Assembly: GCA_008360955.1 (NCBI GenBank)
Contig: LUCM01010003.1
Span: forward strand, 83,397-147,396
DNA: 64,000 nt
Origin: Fasciolopsis buskii
Lineage: Eukaryota; Platyhelminthes; Trematoda; Plagiorchiida; Fasciolidae
Direction of reading: 5' to 3'
The position numbers and the translations under genes are program-made. Shown here piece by piece: positions 23,500 to 35,600 of the stretch. Positions within the stretch are counted from its first letter, which is position 1. Each line of letters starts with the position of its first letter. The notes below the pieces were generated by a model, which made no database searches, was not told the origin of the DNA, and saw nothing but the letters and a program-made list of their open reading frames with translations.

Positions 23500-25450
23500 A
23501 CTGTGAGAAATCAAAATCGAATGAAATAAAGCGACGAACACTGGTGATCAAAAGCACGCTACTAGAATGAAATAGCAAATACCAGCTAGTTAGTTTCAGG
23601 ACATGTGAAAGAATGAAATAACAAATTATAAAAACGGACCCTAATCTTCTGCAGAAGAGAAAGTATTTGCATTGTATAAACGCAAACGGTAGAGGAACAT
23701 ATCTGATGGACATGTTGCTAATAAGGGATTTTGAATATTTGTAATTGTGTAGATCGGCGACTGGTTTTTGTGAGGAATGTTTTCAAACGAACGGCTAAGG
23801 AGATGCACCTTGCCAGCTGTGCAACGGAAAGCTGGACCGCAAAATACAAGGTTTTTGGAAGGGTTGAGCTTTTGATGATACCTCTAGTCCCCGAGCTTTG
23901 AATCCTAGGGCGGCGAGATACAATGTGATTTGGGGGCCATTGGTTGTTTCACGAAGGCCTAGGTGCAAGCTTATGTTCGGAGAGCGGCATCCAAACTGCC
24001 TTCCTTTGAGACTGAAAGGGCGTGTTATTCGTTTGTGTTAGTTTAAAGAAGGCGGCTTTGCTGTCTTCCAAAGATGTGGTTGAGGTAGAACCTTGTGGGT
24101 AGTGTAGGATGATAGCAGCATTGTCCGGCTGCTCGGATTGCATTTAATAAAGCCAGCCGTCGGGCAAAGCTTGACATTTTTGGCGGCAACCGGATTGCGA
24201 GCCTGAAGATGGGAGATTAAGAGAAGCGCTTAGTCTGCAATGTTTCCCAGTTGCATTTAGTGCCGACAAGCAAAGGAAACAAAATAGTTGACCTTTTGGG
24301 GGGGCGTGTGCAAATGTGCGATGTCATTGTTATCTGAATGAATAAACTAGTGTAACTCAAATTATATGAGATCAAACTGAGCCAAATTGCTCGTTTGGGA
24401 CGCCCACCATTTTCTGTACTCGCTGGGTGAAATACTATGGATGCTGTTCAAGTTATGGTACTAGAATTCATTATATTAAGGGATTATGACGGGATCTGTT
24501 ATGCCAAAGGGGAAGTAAATGTCAAGGATGAGGCTAGATCGGCATTGATGGTGTGAGCCCCATGCATTGGTAAAACAAATCAGCCCGTAACCCGAAGGGC
24601 CCGCTTTATGGTTGCCAGAAGCCCAGAACTTACCATTTAGTATTACTTGTACACGTGGTGGGTACCTGACAGAAGCAAAAAGATTTAGACGGCAAAGGCA
24701 TCGTACGAGGGCTAATTAATTCCGCTTTTAATAGGTTGGAAATATACCGCACGCTTGGGTTATTACGAGATTTGTAGAAGTGCTCCTAGCATCTTCTGAG
24801 AAACTTCAGTTTCTGAGTGGAGATACGGCCATTTCAGACGAATGGTCTTTCTGAAGGGCAGCAAATATCAAAGACTGCGTTTGCTGTCTCTATGAAAAAG
24901 CTTGACATTGTCACTGAGCAGGGTTCAAAAGAGAAAAAGGTAGATGCAAATGAAAGGGATTTCTGAAGAAGCATAAGACTGCGGTGTGAAAAGTTACGGA
25001 GACAAACTCGGATTTGATTTGTTTGCCTGAAGGATTGGAAGACCGACCTAGGGTACATCTTGGGCCTCAACAGAAGCAGACAATGATCACTACGTGAAGT
25101 TAGTGCATGCAATTTCAGAGAAAATAAATCAGAGTGGTTGGCAATAAATTTGCCCAAAAGGAGCCGCCCCTGATGGGAGAAATGCAGAGGTCAGTCAAAG
25201 CAAACACAATTAGTGGTAGGGTAGATGTATGAATGAAATCACCCACAATATGCAGACTGTCCTCAAAAAGAGTAACAACAAATAGCAGAAAAGAGTCGAA
25301 AAAAGATGTAATATTGCGTTGCGAGCTAAAAGAGGAAATATACAATTTCGTTATGATTGTACTGGTATAACGAGAAAACCTAGGGTGGCGCTGTGTCACG
25401 AGACAGTCGATTCCCTTTAGCGAGTACGTGTAAATAACTTCGGCATTGAC
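23500..25450 (-). mobile_element. second CR1-like LINE fragment (endonuclease and linker)
   Basis: On the minus strand the block near 25250-25200 reads LHIVGDF, matching the GDFN endonuclease motif. About 55 codons later SRSDHCLLLLRP (about 25080) carries the SDH motif. Together they mark the second half of a CR1-type endonuclease. Lower down, STSLEDSKAAFFKL (about 24040-24085) fits the linker before the RT. Most of the RT is missing or too decayed to see. It is more decayed than the 16-21 kb copy. It may have been split from, or nested with, the Gypsy fragment below it. Confidence 0.5.
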
Positions 25451-25999
25451 AGACCAGTCTTATTGTCCTAAACTCTGTCCTTCCGATGGATTCTGAGGGT
25501 GTCTATCGACACGAGTGAATCAGCGATATCCGGATTTAGCCACGATTCCCTTACGCAGATCACGCACCAGTGAACATGGATCGACGATTAGTCTGCGAGG
25601 GATGTTGGTACTCAACAATGCCTAAATCGACGTTTTGGCTGGAAAGTTTCATTTAATATCTGTCTGCCAGCTAGCGAGACTGCCTCTCTTAGAGCGTTCA
25701 GAAGATCTTTGAGGTACAGCTATGCGTGATCCCAGGCCATGTTGAGAAATAACGAGGTCTTTAAACCCCAATAATTACGATCATTTCTCGCGTTGAACGG
25801 AGACGATCATCGAAACAAAGATCCGACAACAAAATAACGAAGTAGGATGACAGAATTTTGGCGCAGTCAAAGGCTGCGAGAGCTGACCAACAAGTGGTCA
25901 CAACGGTTAAGGGAAAGCCAGCGTAACGCGACATCCGCCTTCACATATTCAACATTACATGCTCATACAGGAAATTTCGCTTTCGTTGGGGCAAGCCAT

Positions 26000-26930
26000 G
26001 CATTACTGTTATTGTATATTTCTCAATTTGCGAGATGCATGCGCAAGACAAAATCAAATTTTGTACGTGGATGATGCAATGGCAACGTCAATAATAGTTA
26101 CCAGAAGGTATATTGGGATATATGCTACTTTGAATTACCCGAAAAGCGCTGTCAGAACCTTCAAAGCAATACGCACTACAAAACATGCCAGTCAGAAACC
26201 AGAAGGGAACAAACAGCCTTTCAAGACCATGCGGGGTTTTCTGGGACATTTCTTGGGCATCGCATTGCGAATCGTTTCGTGTTTATGTGCACTAAATGTG
26301 GGTGTCGCTGGCGCAGTACTTGACATGCGCTCGAAATTTGGCCGGAGGCGCAAACGTCGAGATCGTTAGGCGATTGACAAAAAGGTTAAGTTGAGATCGA
26401 GATCAGTGGGGTACGTTACTGGAATGGAAATTAGTCAAAAAAGGGAAAGTTATGCAAGATGAATGAGATTATCGCATTTAACAGCCAGACAGGGTTGATA
26501 AAATGCTGAAGAAGGCAGAGTAATACTACCTAGTCCGCTGAGCTATCTGGAGAACAGAATTTTATGAAACTTTTTGCAGAGGTAGAAAACTAAACTCTCA
26601 GTATTGTCAGTTTCATCCGTATGCGGCTGGCAAAAAACTGGAATCAGAGGGGCGATGGAGGACACATTAGTGTAAAAAGTGTAAAGTTTTTAAATACACC
26701 CGCCAAGGATATTCTCCATGCTGTCATTTTGTTGTCAAATTTTTTTGTTCTTAGACAGCAGTAAGGGGGTGGAGAATCTGGGGACCGTATGTGGCATTCC
26801 AGCGGCAGTATTAACTGTGTTTTGGCCATTCATGAAGATCCACCTGAGCGAAGTTATCCAAGAGGGTCAACCACTTGGTTTGGTTTAAACGGGCTAGTAC
26901 CTGAACGCCAGATCTGGCTCGGGTGAGACC
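26000..26930 (-). repeat. unclassified interspersed repeat, copy B (minus orientation)
   Basis: Same family and orientation as copy A. The CATGCGCAAGACAAAATC core is near 26039, GTTTTCTGGGACAT near 26235 matches GTTTTCTGGGACTA near 15105, and the TGCTGTCATTTTGTTGTC block near 26720 matches the one near 15575. The plus strand shows 136 open codons (25959-26369) including the string YVDDA, which I do not take as a reverse transcriptase motif because its flanks do not fit and the aligned copies do not keep it. Confidence 0.6.
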
Positions 26931-29900
26931 ATTGCAGGTTTATGGTTCCCTTGTGTACTCTAATACGCGCAAGCGGTATAGGATAGCTGTTGACAACGTG
27001 CGGTGATCCTTTACTAAGTAGTTAACAAAAGACAACCCGAAACCCAACTATAGACAGATATGCATCGTGTCGAAATTGGAGACACTCTTGTTCAGCAGAC
27101 TGAAATTGAACCCGTCATTTTTTTATTTTCCGATAAAACGAGTTATGCGATGCCCCTCAGTTTTGAGAGAATCTACAAGGCCAGCATAATCTATTAGAAG
27201 TGACGGCCACACTTTCTCTTTCCCATTTACCCAAATAAAAATACGATCTAACTTTTATTAGCCCGCACCCGCCTTTGTGCCCGATTCTTAAGCCAACACA
27301 GTAAAGACTGCAGCGGGTGCATAAATCAATAACTTGCACCCCGGTTTTCCAATTGTCGCCGGTTTAAGCTATTGCCGTTAACACTGTCCTCTAACTCTTC
27401 CCGCGCTCCACTCAGATAGCAGCAAAATGGTCAAAATATAATACCAAGAATTTATTGGCAGTTTAATCAAACTTGCGTTTTCCGTGAGTTTCTCTGATGA
27501 AAAATACGTTATTCCCACTGCTTCAGCCTTTGTGTCACCAACGTGATAATTGCCTTGATTGACACTCCAGCTCAAATTTAGGACTTCGCACGAAGGTATA
27601 CCCCTAGAACATTATACAGTAATCCTTTTTGACTAGGCGAGACGGCTCTGTGGGTATGAACATTTGTACGATTGTACTTTCAACTTAAAATGACTGCCAA
27701 AGAAACAAAATGGATGTCTCTCGGTTTTTCCACTCCGTTTACCGATCCCTTCCGCCTGATTCCTAATGAAAATGTTTTTGGTCTTTCAATTATCCATATA
27801 TTGTTCTTCTGTGTTACACTATCCATATAATTCACAGTTTCTATCCGCTTCTGTTCATCGACGCGGTAGCAAACGAATATTACCATTTCTGGCTTCCGTA
27901 CAGGCTGAGTGGCCTCGATGTCAAAGTTACCGCACCCACGAGACCATGTTGTTTTATTAACGACTTTCGAGTCCACAGCACGACCATACAACTACTCCAT
28001 ATCTAACAACTGATTAAACATTTAATTGCTGACAACTTCGTTTGCTCTAATCATGCAAACTGCATGATCTAGACAAACAGCGAGAAATATACGAGTGTCC
28101 GTATTATTATTGGTATCTGAACATGATGTAGACTTCTAAAATCGTGTTTCATTACTCCTTACCTTCTAGATTTCTCCCCACGTGGAATTCCGTCAAGAAA
28201 TATCAACACCTGTCTATTTTCATGTTCACGCAAAATTCTCAAATTGACAGAGTTTATTGCACCAAATCCCATTTTTACCCGTAACTGGCACCTAAATCAG
28301 ATTTGCTGTATTTTCCATTCCAGAATCCTAATGTGGGGCTGCAAATCATCTTGTCCCAAGTTTCCAGAAGAAAGCAGCAATGCATCCGGAAACTGGATGA
28401 ATTCACATTTCTGTTTGCTCGAATGAAGCTGTTAATATCTCCACCCTAGGTAGTTATATTCACTCATTATCAGCAAAACATGATAGCCAATTCTGAGTGA
28501 CAAGTATCAAATTACTCTGGTGTTGACAGCACCCCTGGAGACACCAATTTCATTGGTGTCGACTGTTGATCGGTTTGTTTGACATGGTGGATCACACCTC
28601 CTGCATCCATCCAAACTCAGCATTTTCCAAGTTCGGCTTCCAGGGTGTTGTCAGTCTGTTCTCCCATAAATTGACAAATCAGTAAACCCATAAGTTTTTC
28701 GCCGCTCCTGAGAAAGACTTCACATGTTTCGTGACCTAATCGGATAAGGGGTTTGTATTGACATGCAACAAACCACCACCTGGTACCAAAATTCCCTAAC
28801 CCGCCCCTTCCACATTTTCCACCAACCATCGAAGTCCTGTGCATGGGCGTAACATTATACAAATTCTGTGTTGCTGCCACTAAGGAACACTGTCTCTCCC
28901 GAAAACCACATGAGTTCCAACATGTTGCCGCACATTTCAGCGAAAAATACTTTCATTAGGTTCATTGTTTTATATTCACTGCTTTTTCACCTTAATTGCG
29001 AGCGTAAGGTCACAAGTCCATAAGGACTGCCCATCGGACGCGTTTTCAAAAGGAACCCAGCGAGCCGACTGAACAACAGTCTTGCAGTTGCTGACCTGTC
29101 CCATATCTGGATGTTTCTTTTGCAGGCCACTACAACATCCATGTTTGTTTAAACACAATTCACCTCTACCCCGATCACCTTCTACTGTTGATCAACTGAT
29201 CAACCTGCTTCAGTGGAATGAAACTGTCAACAATCTATTTTGTGCTTACCTGCGCCACATGCAGATTTACCTGGCTCTAGTTGGGAATCTCGCACATAGG
29301 CAAAAGGGTACTACTTGAACATCAATGTGCAGTGACCTTAACATAATGATTTTGACGTTCACCACTTATATTAAAAGCCAGTTTAACTGGTTTCACTATT
29401 CGCTATTTTCTTACTTATTTTGGTGCAACTTTTTGTTGCAACCGCTTCCTCTATCTCCACCATTTGAGCTTTCCACCAAGCATGCTGCTTGTACCTCCCG
29501 AGGATTACACAGCCAGTTCAGTTCACCAAGGCTTGCACAAGCGTCAGTGAGTACTTTCAACTGACCGACACCTATATCACATACCAGTGTACCCTTGTGT
29601 CAGCCTGTGATTGCCAAAATCCACAGAGATTCTTTTCTCCACGCCACATTCTGTTTGATGAAACCTGGTCCGATATCCGTAAATACGGTATCACACTGGC
29701 ATTGAACCCCATCGGAGGTTTCCGTCTCATTTTAGCTCAAGCTATGTTCTGTTTATTCCTCTCAATATTTTTAACCAGCCACATTATCACCTTTCAAAGA
29801 AAAGGCGCAGTTGCTTCAACTCACGTATTCCTACTAATTAAGTATTCATCTTCTTCCTAAATCTTTCGTTCTCTCTCATGCGTGCTACTGTGTCTCGTTT

Positions 29901-31190
29901 CTTACACTCAGCCTTTTGACTACTTTGTAATATCAGGTCAGCTTTCCCGTCACATGTTAAGTTTTACTCAAAGGATGAAGCTAAAATGCATGCAAGTCAC
30001 GAGACGTTATCAGGGTTCGAATTGACTGTGTTCGAACCTCCAAAGCATGCGCCCCATGCAACCTGACGTGCCCTTCCGTATAATTGTTCGTCACTATTTT
30101 TCCTTCCCACAGCTCAATGCCTTGACATTTGTGACCTCCACAACAAGGCCATGAATCCTTAATGTGGGGAAAACAGATCAGCCCAGCTATTGCAAAAGAT
30201 TTCTGGTACACGGATATTTTTGAAAGGGAGGATGAGCCATGAAAAGTTCCCATTTGGGTTCAGTCACTTATTTTTTAGAATAAAAGGAATCGAGGATAGG
30301 AAACCTAGCTGCATGGGAAATAGGCCCCCTCCAGCATTGCATTGGCTTTCCACCGGCCTAAACCCGATCCTGCCAGAAAGGGAAGCCTACGTTCCCCGTG
30401 TTCGCCTGAACTGCTCCTGATTCGCACGCTCTCGGCTTAGCGCGGTATTAAAGCACTGTACTCCCAGTACATACATATGTTCCTGTTTATAAGATTACAC
30501 CCCTTTCTCGTCTTCCCATGTACACAAGGAGGGTATGCTCAAGTACTCTACAGCAATCATCAAACAATCACGTTTAAATTGTTTCAACTTTCCTCGAAGT
30601 TTTTTCTTACTGAAATACCCGTGAACCAATACGCAACCAAAATCAAACAATGGCAGTATTCCCTCCACATAGCTCACCCAAAACCAGCCGACGAGGAACC
30701 CCATTTGGTCCCCAGTCCATTTAGCTGTCCGCAAATGTTTTAAGAAATTGCGTCCCACATGCTTCTTCTGTTTCAGGTCACTCTCGTCAAACCAATCTCT
30801 CCGTCTTTTCTCTTTTTGATATTTTACAGCTTGAGGATCGATTTTTATCCTTCTTCTTGCTACATTCCCATCGTCTTAACCCAAGGAATTCTCCTGTTGC
30901 TACTGGTCTTTCTGTTTTCACTGTTCTTCGGAGCCCAGATACCTACCTTGCTTCTCTGGCCAGTCGCGTTGTCCAGGTTTTCTGAAGCATGAGCTCCAGT
31001 ACTTTCCCCTATTTCTAATTTTCGTTTGGGTCCCACAAACTTCAATTCAAAAGCTCAAAAAGGACACATAATACAGGGCAGCCTGGGAAATACCTCGGAA
31101 GAATTTCTGCTGTCCACTGAGCAATCCAGACAGTTGCCACCATTTTAATGGGATCTACACTGTTATTTCTAACGCTTCCCACTCGCAGAC
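26931..31190. other. no gene recognised; plus strand pyrimidine-rich
   Basis: Open frames up to 123 codons occur on both strands without known domains. A short plus-oriented copy of the unclassified repeat is suggested near 27405-27520, where a frame reads EFIGSLIKL as copy A reads TFLGSLIKL on its minus strand. A 9-bp perfect hairpin with a 3-base loop lies at 28540-28560. From about 27 kb the plus strand is clearly C+T rich. Confidence 0.45.
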
Positions 31191-31470
31191 GTGTTCATAT
31201 ACAGAAGATATTTTCCGACGCCCGAGAGACATGCGCAAGGCAAGATTATAATTGCACAAGGATGGTAAAACGGGAACACGGAAAACAGAAGCCAGACATG
31301 AAGATCCAATCCATGATCAGAACACGCAAAGTGATAGGCTAAGCACGGGTTTTCGGGCTTTTAAATCAAAGCCAGGTTATCCTTTGCCGAAGCTTTCTGA
31401 GGCTGATTATCAGTCGTGCACCGCGAGTCATTTCATGTTTGAATGCATCAAAGGTGCGTGTGGTGGACGC
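31190..31470 (-). repeat. unclassified interspersed repeat, copy E (minus orientation, partial)
   Basis: GAGACATGCGCAAGGCAAG near 31226 and GCGAGTCATTTCATGTTTG near 31422 match the corresponding parts of copy A (near 14905 and 15134). This is a short purine-rich island on the plus strand inside a pyrimidine-rich block, consistent with an inverted insertion of the same family. Confidence 0.5.
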
Positions 31471-32559
31471 AAAACTTGGCTTGGAACCAGTGCCATCGAC
31501 ATCTCTCCGTACTCTTATTTACTCAGATGCTTTTGGACTCCTCCATATTTTTTTGTCATTCACGATGTCCTCCCAGCTTTAACACTTTCCAGACTGCCAT
31601 TTCCTCTTCATTGTTTCAGACTTTCTGGCTGGACGGTTGGTTGGCCGTAATTTAACCCGATGGAACTTTCCTCTGTTGTTGGTTCCAGATTGTTCAATAT
31701 ATTTTGGATTTAAAATACGATCTAAACATTGACACTATCCCGCTGGCCTTAGAATCTTCGTAAGACCTTCGGGTGCTGGATTCGTCGCATCAAACTAATT
31801 TTTGCACTAGTCGCACCGCTGGACTGATCGGATGTCAGCAGGGCCCAGGTCCAATTCCAGGGACCTGCAGGTATTTCCAAGGAATCCCAGGAGCAAACGT
31901 TATTCCCGGCAGCATCTTTGTGCTCGCCTCGCTTGCCTAAATTCAGTCGACATCCCCTGTTATCTTGTGTTTAAGAGGCTCAAAGACTAAATACATCCAT
32001 AGTTTATCACTCGTTTTGTAAAAATTAAGTCGAATCGCAATGTATTCTACTCCGATCCTAATTTATTCAGCCTCTATTTGTTGTCGTCTTTCCACTTGCC
32101 TTCCAAACTCTCTCCAGTAGAAACCCATTTCATTTACCGTAGCATGTTCCTGAATTATACACTTCACCGTTTCAATTTCGAGTCCATTTATTTTCTTCCA
32201 TCCCCAAAGTCCAGCATTCTAGCAGTCTCGCTTGTACGTTTTGTTAACTTGGAACCGCGGGCAGACCCTCGAATTTTTATTTTCGCCTTTCACAGTGTCA
32301 TTTCTTGGATCGGTTTCAGCAAATCACCTCTATTAAACCTAATTTATTCATCATGCTTTCACACTTGTAAGAGCCCATTTTGCCTTATTTATCATTCACG
32401 TGGCTGAGGGTGACGTTTGTAAATTTTTAATTTCGGCAAAAGGCCACTGCACACTGGTGCATTCAAAAAACTTTGTATTAGCGTACCCAGTTGGCTGTAA
32501 AGCCCTTGTACTATGCCCGTTTTGCCTCCAGTAGTTAGCTGATTTAAGCCGCTTGCGCC

Positions 32560-32690
32560 TCTGCAGTCCCTTCACTGTCTTTGCAGTTGTAATTATGTTC
32601 CTCTGGGGTTTTTTTGCGTTACCGCTGTGCCAAGTGATCTTGCCTTGAGCATGTCTCTCGTAATCCGAGAAATATACTTATTGTTGCCTT
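32560..32690 (+). repeat. unclassified interspersed repeat, copy F (plus orientation, partial)
   Basis: CTTGCCTTGAGCATG near 32642, followed by CGAGAAATATAC, matches copy D near 10190-10226 and the reverse complement of copies A, B and E. Only the core is recognisable. Confidence 0.4.
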
Positions 32691-35600
32691 TACTATTTGC
32701 TTCCTTTCACTGGGCAATCAGGAACCAACTGTTCAGCTGACTGAAGCCAGTACTTGGTTCAAATGAAAAATAGACTGAGAATTACTGTACACCTTTTAGA
32801 TACATGCGATACTTCAGTGTTTAACTGGGCTAGAAAGTTTTCCAGCTTGGAATTGAATATTGGTTTCCAAGACATCGCCACTTAGGCCCCTCGGCGATTT
32901 CCCGAAGCCATTTCGTCAAAATCTTGCTACGTATTTTGCCAGTATTAATACGGTATCCCACTCGTCACGCGTGTAAAAAGTGCCGTTTTCCCTCAGTCGC
33001 ACTGAAACTAGCCCCCAGCCTGCAGTATTATGTTTGAAAACCTAAACTTGTTGCACTATCTTTCTGTCTGCTTCAGTCTAACCTTTGTGACTATCTGTAG
33101 TGCTAATGCGCCACAACTAGTAAAATTCTACGAAGCTTGCCCTTTTTGTATATTGTAATCGAGGAGTGAATAAAAGGCGTTACGTTCTCTTCCAATTCGC
33201 GTCTTTCTTTTGCTCTTGTCCGCAGCTCAGTAACTCCTTTTCAAAACATTACTGATAGCAAACCACCTGCCGTTTCTTCCAGGTATTTCAGTTCCAGCAC
33301 CTTTTCTACAATTCATTTACGAATGCCAACCTTCAGCTGCACTCCAGCCTAACCCAAAGGGACCGCATAACTAAGCATGAATCCCGCGAGACGGAAATGC
33401 AAGTTTCCGCTGCCTTTTACGGTCCTCGTAAGCCACATTCTCCAAATACACCCCTGCACAATGCTGACTCGAGCTGCTATTTTCGCTTCAAAATACTTTG
33501 GATTTAACCCACGTTCTCTTTGTAAAGTGGGTATAGTTCTATTTGTCGGAACAGTACATATGAAAGCTGAAATTTATGCACTCGTTTTTACGTCGCAGCG
33601 CTATTTTCTCTGCCGTTCGAACGACCAGTTTCCCCGTTATAGCTCCACACCACTCATGTCACTTATTCACGCATTCGTTGCATTTTACCTAGTTCGCCCA
33701 TAGTCCATGCGCCGTAAGTCCGTCAACATCTTTTTGCTGCGTGTTGGAGTTGTTGTAAAACTGAAGTGTTCTTTCCTGCTTGTTCACCCTTCACACCAAT
33801 CCTACGTCATCTAGCGTCAATCCACTGAGCATCCTCTTGACCAAAGGATATGATGATTTCCCATAAGCTACTGAATAAATAGAATATATCTTCGAATAAT
33901 GTACTCGGCAATTAAACTTATAGCACCTAATTCCGCCTAGGGATGCACAGTACTTTCGACCTTTACGCAGGGGACGTCAAAATTTCAGCTTTACTGGCGT
34001 TCAAGTTTCACTCAGAGCCCACATAAACTTTTCCAAAACGTGGTGATAAATCGTCCACGTCAACGGCCAAAATGACAAAACGGTCCAAACCATGAAGTTT
34101 TTAGCTCGGTGAGCTTCAATCCAAAGAACAACATCCACAGGAGGTAAAGTCAAAAACAGTTTTTTTATTCCCCGGCCTAATGTCGCCAGCAGCTCCAATC
34201 TGACTGCAAAGATGTGAAAAGGGCTATCTTCTCCGGGGCAATTTCTCCTTGCAGCGACTCGCGACCCTTGCTGCTCACGGAGAATACCGCGAAATTTCCT
34301 TGCTGCCCTTACCATTGGGCTTCTTTTCGAGAGCTGGCGTTTTCTGGAGTTGTGGTTAGTTAATCCTCCCACATGTAACTACCAATTCTACCTGACGTTG
34401 CTTCTTAACTATATTTTTTTTGCTTCGAGCCACGTGCACACCGGGACTACCTTCCCATTTTTCAATGGATACGTAGCCCAGGATGATATGGACAACCCAG
34501 TGTAACGTCGGCGGCATTAAATAAAAACAAAAATGTGAGAAGTTATTATACGTTCAACTTCCATTATGGCCACTTTAATAGTCTTTTATTTCTTTACGTT
34601 TCTTTCCGTCTTACTATGTCAACGGCTTGAGGTACCTGGTCCCCATGACAGTTAGCAGGCTTCCACTGGACGTTTGCCCTCTTTTTGATGACTTCCTTAC
34701 TTCCCACCTTGATCTCACCACATTTTTGCTTATCTACTCTGTTGTACTGTGTCGAATTGCGGTAGTCACTTGTTTTCCTGCACCAACCCCACTGTTCATG
34801 GCGTTTGTTTGCGGATGAACCACCGAGAAAGTTTTGTCTATCTTTCAGTAAATAACCGTGCTGCAAACTTCAAAAGATTGGCTTCGCTCCGTTAAATAAT
34901 ACCACTTATCGACTATTTTTAACTTTTGTTCCTCATCATTTGTGAGCAACTCACAATAAATCGGTATGCTGGACGCTTATACCATCATTTAGGGCACGAG
35001 GTCATCATTCCGGTTTCGCCACCTTGTTTTTATAGCACGTTTTGCTGATCTCTCCTTGAGACCAAAATGGCCGGCGAATCTAGATCGCAGTACCCAAAGT
35101 AGGATAATTGGGCCGTGGCAAGAATGACCTTCACCTTTCAACAGTCACACACATATTTTGCCACATTTCTATGCACGTCGTCCTGTCGGGAATGTCCTAC
35201 TTTGTTTCCACATTTCCCCTTACGCGATGGGCCAGCTCTACCCCTCAGGTTTGCAGTTTCGTCCCTAATGCTTTTTCTGCCTTAGGCCAATCCAATATCT
35301 CTGGCCTGCCCGAGAAGTGCCACTGCCGACTAAATGTTATTTATTGAGCCCCTTTTTCGAAATTCCCGTAATGGATACAGTGTTTATCGGGAAACATAAA
35401 CCCAATGTTTTATCGCTTTTTGTTGGAGATTTTGATGAGTTGCCAAGGTCAATATGAATAAAAGCATTTGCAACAAAGGAAACCCACAATCTGTATATAT
35501 TTTGACTCTATTTGTCTTAGTTGCTACCCACTAAGGCTCGTCAACTGGGGCTTCTTCAAAACTGTCCTTCCTCCTAACTACTCAAGATCCGTCCGATCTC

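Noticed and set aside
25959..26369. YVDD string in a 136-codon plus frame, suggesting a reverse transcriptase
   Set aside because: Neighbouring residues do not fit motif C flanks of any RT family I know, and the aligned copies A and E do not keep the frame or the string.
28540..28560. Perfect 9-bp hairpin as a terminator or structured RNA
   Set aside because: Short palindromes of this size are expected by chance in 64 kb, and there is no neighbouring transcript unit.
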